DNA of 64,000 nucleotides, taken from assembly GCF_016801985.1 (NCBI RefSeq), contig NZ_JAEVLS010000002.1, positions 310,001-374,000 on the forward strand. The letters run 5' to 3'. Shown here one piece after another: positions 62,765 through 64,000 of this stretch; the stretch's first letter is position 1; each line of letters opens with the position of its first letter. The notes beneath the pieces were generated by a model that made no database searches, had not been told where the DNA came from, and saw nothing but the letters and a program-made list of their open reading frames with translations. Position numbers and translations under genes: made by a program. This DNA comes from Steroidobacter gossypii (GTDB lineage: Bacteria > Pseudomonadota > Gammaproteobacteria > Steroidobacterales > Steroidobacteraceae).

Positions 62765-64000
62765 ATGATGCGAATGTGGATGACCGCCGTGGTAATCGCG
62801 GCGACGACCTCGGCGCCGATACTCGCGCAATCGCAGGCAACGCAGGAAGGTGCGCCGGCGCCCGTCATCGTGAAGATCGACTCTGGCGTTCTCAGGGGTG
62901 AAAGCCGTGATGGCGTCAATGTGTTCAGAGGCGTGCCGTACGCGAAGCCTCCGATCGGAGTTTTGCGTTGGAAGCAGCCACAACAGCCCGACAGTTGGCC
63001 CGGTGAGCGCGCGGCGATTGCGCATGAACCGCCATGTCCTCAGCCCGTGAACATCGACGGCAAGTCCGCCAACGCGGGCGGTGTCGTCGGGCCACAGTCC
63101 GAGGATTGTCTATATCTGAGCATCTATGCGCCAGCAAAGGCGAACCGCGCGCCCGTGGTTCTGTGGCTCCATGGCGGCGGAGCATTCCTTGGCTCGGGTC
63201 AGCTTGGGTCCTATGACGGCACGTCCAATGCCAGGCGCGGCGTGATCACTGTCTCGATCAATTATCGGCTCGGTGCACTAGCGAACTTTTCTCATCCGGC
63301 GCTCAGTCGGACGGCCGGAGCTCAGGACGCGCTCGGCAATTTCGCTTTGACCGACGCCGTCGCGGCGCTCCAGTGGGTCAAGCACAACGTCACTGCGTTC
63401 GGCGGCGATCCCAACAACGTCACCATCGCCGGCCAGTCCGCAGGGGGTGCGATGGTCGTGAACCTGCTGTCGATTCCTTCTGCCAGGGGTTTGTATCACA
63501 AAGCGATAATCCAATCTGGCGCGTTGCTTCGGCCGGGGCAAAGCATGGCCGATGCGGAAAGTCGGGGCGTGGAAGCTGTGAAAGCGCTCGGCTTGCCCGC
63601 CGATGTCACCGTAGAACAACTGCGCGCCGTGTCGGCGCAAACGTTTGTTTCGTCCGAGGCGACGCGCAGAGGCGTGGCAACCCCGATCGACCACCGATTC
63701 CGAACGACTACGACCGGCGAGGCGCTCAACGCAGGGACCGAAATCGATGTGCCGGTCATGGTGGGATCGAACAGCGGGGAAGCCGGATTCGATGCTGCGC
63801 GCGCTCTTGCGCGTCTCACCGGCGATACAGGCGCGAGCGCATGGCTTTATCATTTTGCTTACGTGCCCGGGTTCCGGCGCGATGAGTGGCAACAAGGCGC
63901 CATCCATTCCGCAGAGCTCATGTTCACATTCGACTCGATCGATACATCCAGTTGGGCCGCGAGCGCCTCGGGCAAAGCTGATGCCGCGGATCGCGCGGTC
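62765..64000 (+). CDS. Secreted type B carboxylesterase (3' end outside window)
   Basis: The frame runs open to the right edge, about 412 residues visible. The tandem ATG-ATG has AGGGGGG upstream. The signal peptide ends at ILAQ. The fold marks are VFRGVPYAKPPIG, SEDCLYLSIYAP, the oxyanion LWLHGGGAF, and the serine elbow GGDPNNVTIAGQSAGGAMVV (G-x-S-x-G). A probable catalytic acid lies in VGSNSGEAGFD, and a histidine in GAIHSAELMFTF near the edge. The family hydrolyses esters of aryl or acyl groups, including plant-derived ones. It follows an intrinsic terminator, so it has its own transcription or is attenuated. Confidence 0.92.
   Translation, partial: MMRMWMTAVVIAATTSAPILAQSQATQEGAPAPVIVKIDSGVLRGESRDGVNVFRGVPYAKPPIGVLRWKQPQQPDSWPGERAAIAHEPPCPQPVNIDGKSANAGGVVGPQSEDCLYLSIYAPAKANRAPVVLWLHGGGAFLGSGQLGSYDGTSNARRGVITVSINYRLGALANFSHPALSRTAGAQDALGNFALTDAVAALQWVKHNVTAFGGDPNNVTIAGQSAGGAMVVNLLSIPSARGLYHKAIIQSGALLRPGQSMADAESRGVEAVKALGLPADVTVEQLRAVSAQTFVSSEATRRGVATPIDHRFRTTTTGEALNAGTEIDVPVMVGSNSGEAGFDAARALARLTGDTGASAWLYHFAYVPGFRRDEWQQGAIHSAELMFTFDSIDTSSWAASASGKADAADRAV

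Overview
The window is GC-rich, densely coding bacterial chromosome. Outer-membrane TonB-dependent receptors (one with a FecI/FecR-like sigma/anti-sigma pair), Tat and lipoprotein signals, a SorA-type sulfite dehydrogenase, long hybrid histidine kinases and plant-polysaccharide enzymes all point to a Gram-negative soil or plant-associated proteobacterium. A Steroidobacter/Xanthomonadales-like gammaproteobacterium would fit, but that is an inference from gene style. I saw no rRNA, tRNA, CRISPR array or insertion sequence.

Layout. 1-2.2 kb: C-terminal part of a hybrid histidine kinase. 2.2-5.5 kb (minus): secreted metzincin-like protease and a small secreted partner. 5.7-12.4 kb (plus): YihY/BrkB membrane protein; a translationally coupled TPM-domain protein, sulfite dehydrogenase and c-type cytochrome; DUF1080 protein; PQQ-type sugar dehydrogenase. 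12.6-20.5 kb: kelch lipoprotein, then a sugar locus of ROK regulator, ROK kinase, AGE-family epimerase/isomerase and TonB receptor, followed by the orphan tail of a second TonB receptor. 20.7-28.9 kb: mixed accessory genes (two AraC regulators, SDR, SRPBCC, GNAT, SET-domain protein, alpha/beta hydrolase) and a decayed VOC gene. 29.0-38.3 kb (minus): a rhamnogalacturonan locus in the order ECF sigma, FecR, STN-TonB receptor, PL11 lyase, GH2 glycosidase. 38.5-46.4 kb: a patchwork with an internally deleted arsR next to arsN2, two LysR/target divergent pairs, and an AbiEi/AbiEii toxin-antitoxin module flanked by gene debris. 46.6-58.5 kb: the most distinctive locus, described below. 58.6-62.5 kb: a second, complete hybrid kinase. 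62.8 kb to the end: a type B carboxylesterase cut by the window edge.

The standout system is the three-gene plus-strand array at 46609-58450. A 2542-residue secreted protein combines terpene-cyclase-like repeats, five carboxypeptidase-regulatory-like domains, CARDB-like modules, an NHL-like propeller and a CxxCH motif. Next comes a 1105-residue protein with a signal peptide, coiled coil, a transglutaminase-like domain lacking its cysteine, a hydrophobic segment and a C-terminal nuclease-like domain (D1010, E1021-x-K1023). Last is a 288-residue soluble protein in the position of an immunity gene. I read this as a polymorphic toxin/immunity locus with a giant exoprotein as possible carrier. The domain readings come from sequence patterns; the joint function is inference.

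The window also shows repeated gene loss: an ArsR reduced to its first ~16 residues plus its cysteine-rich tail, a TonB-receptor tail, a TetR tail and a VOC fragment. The 20-25 kb and 38-44 kb stretches therefore look like recombination-prone accessory DNA between stable carbohydrate-utilisation loci.
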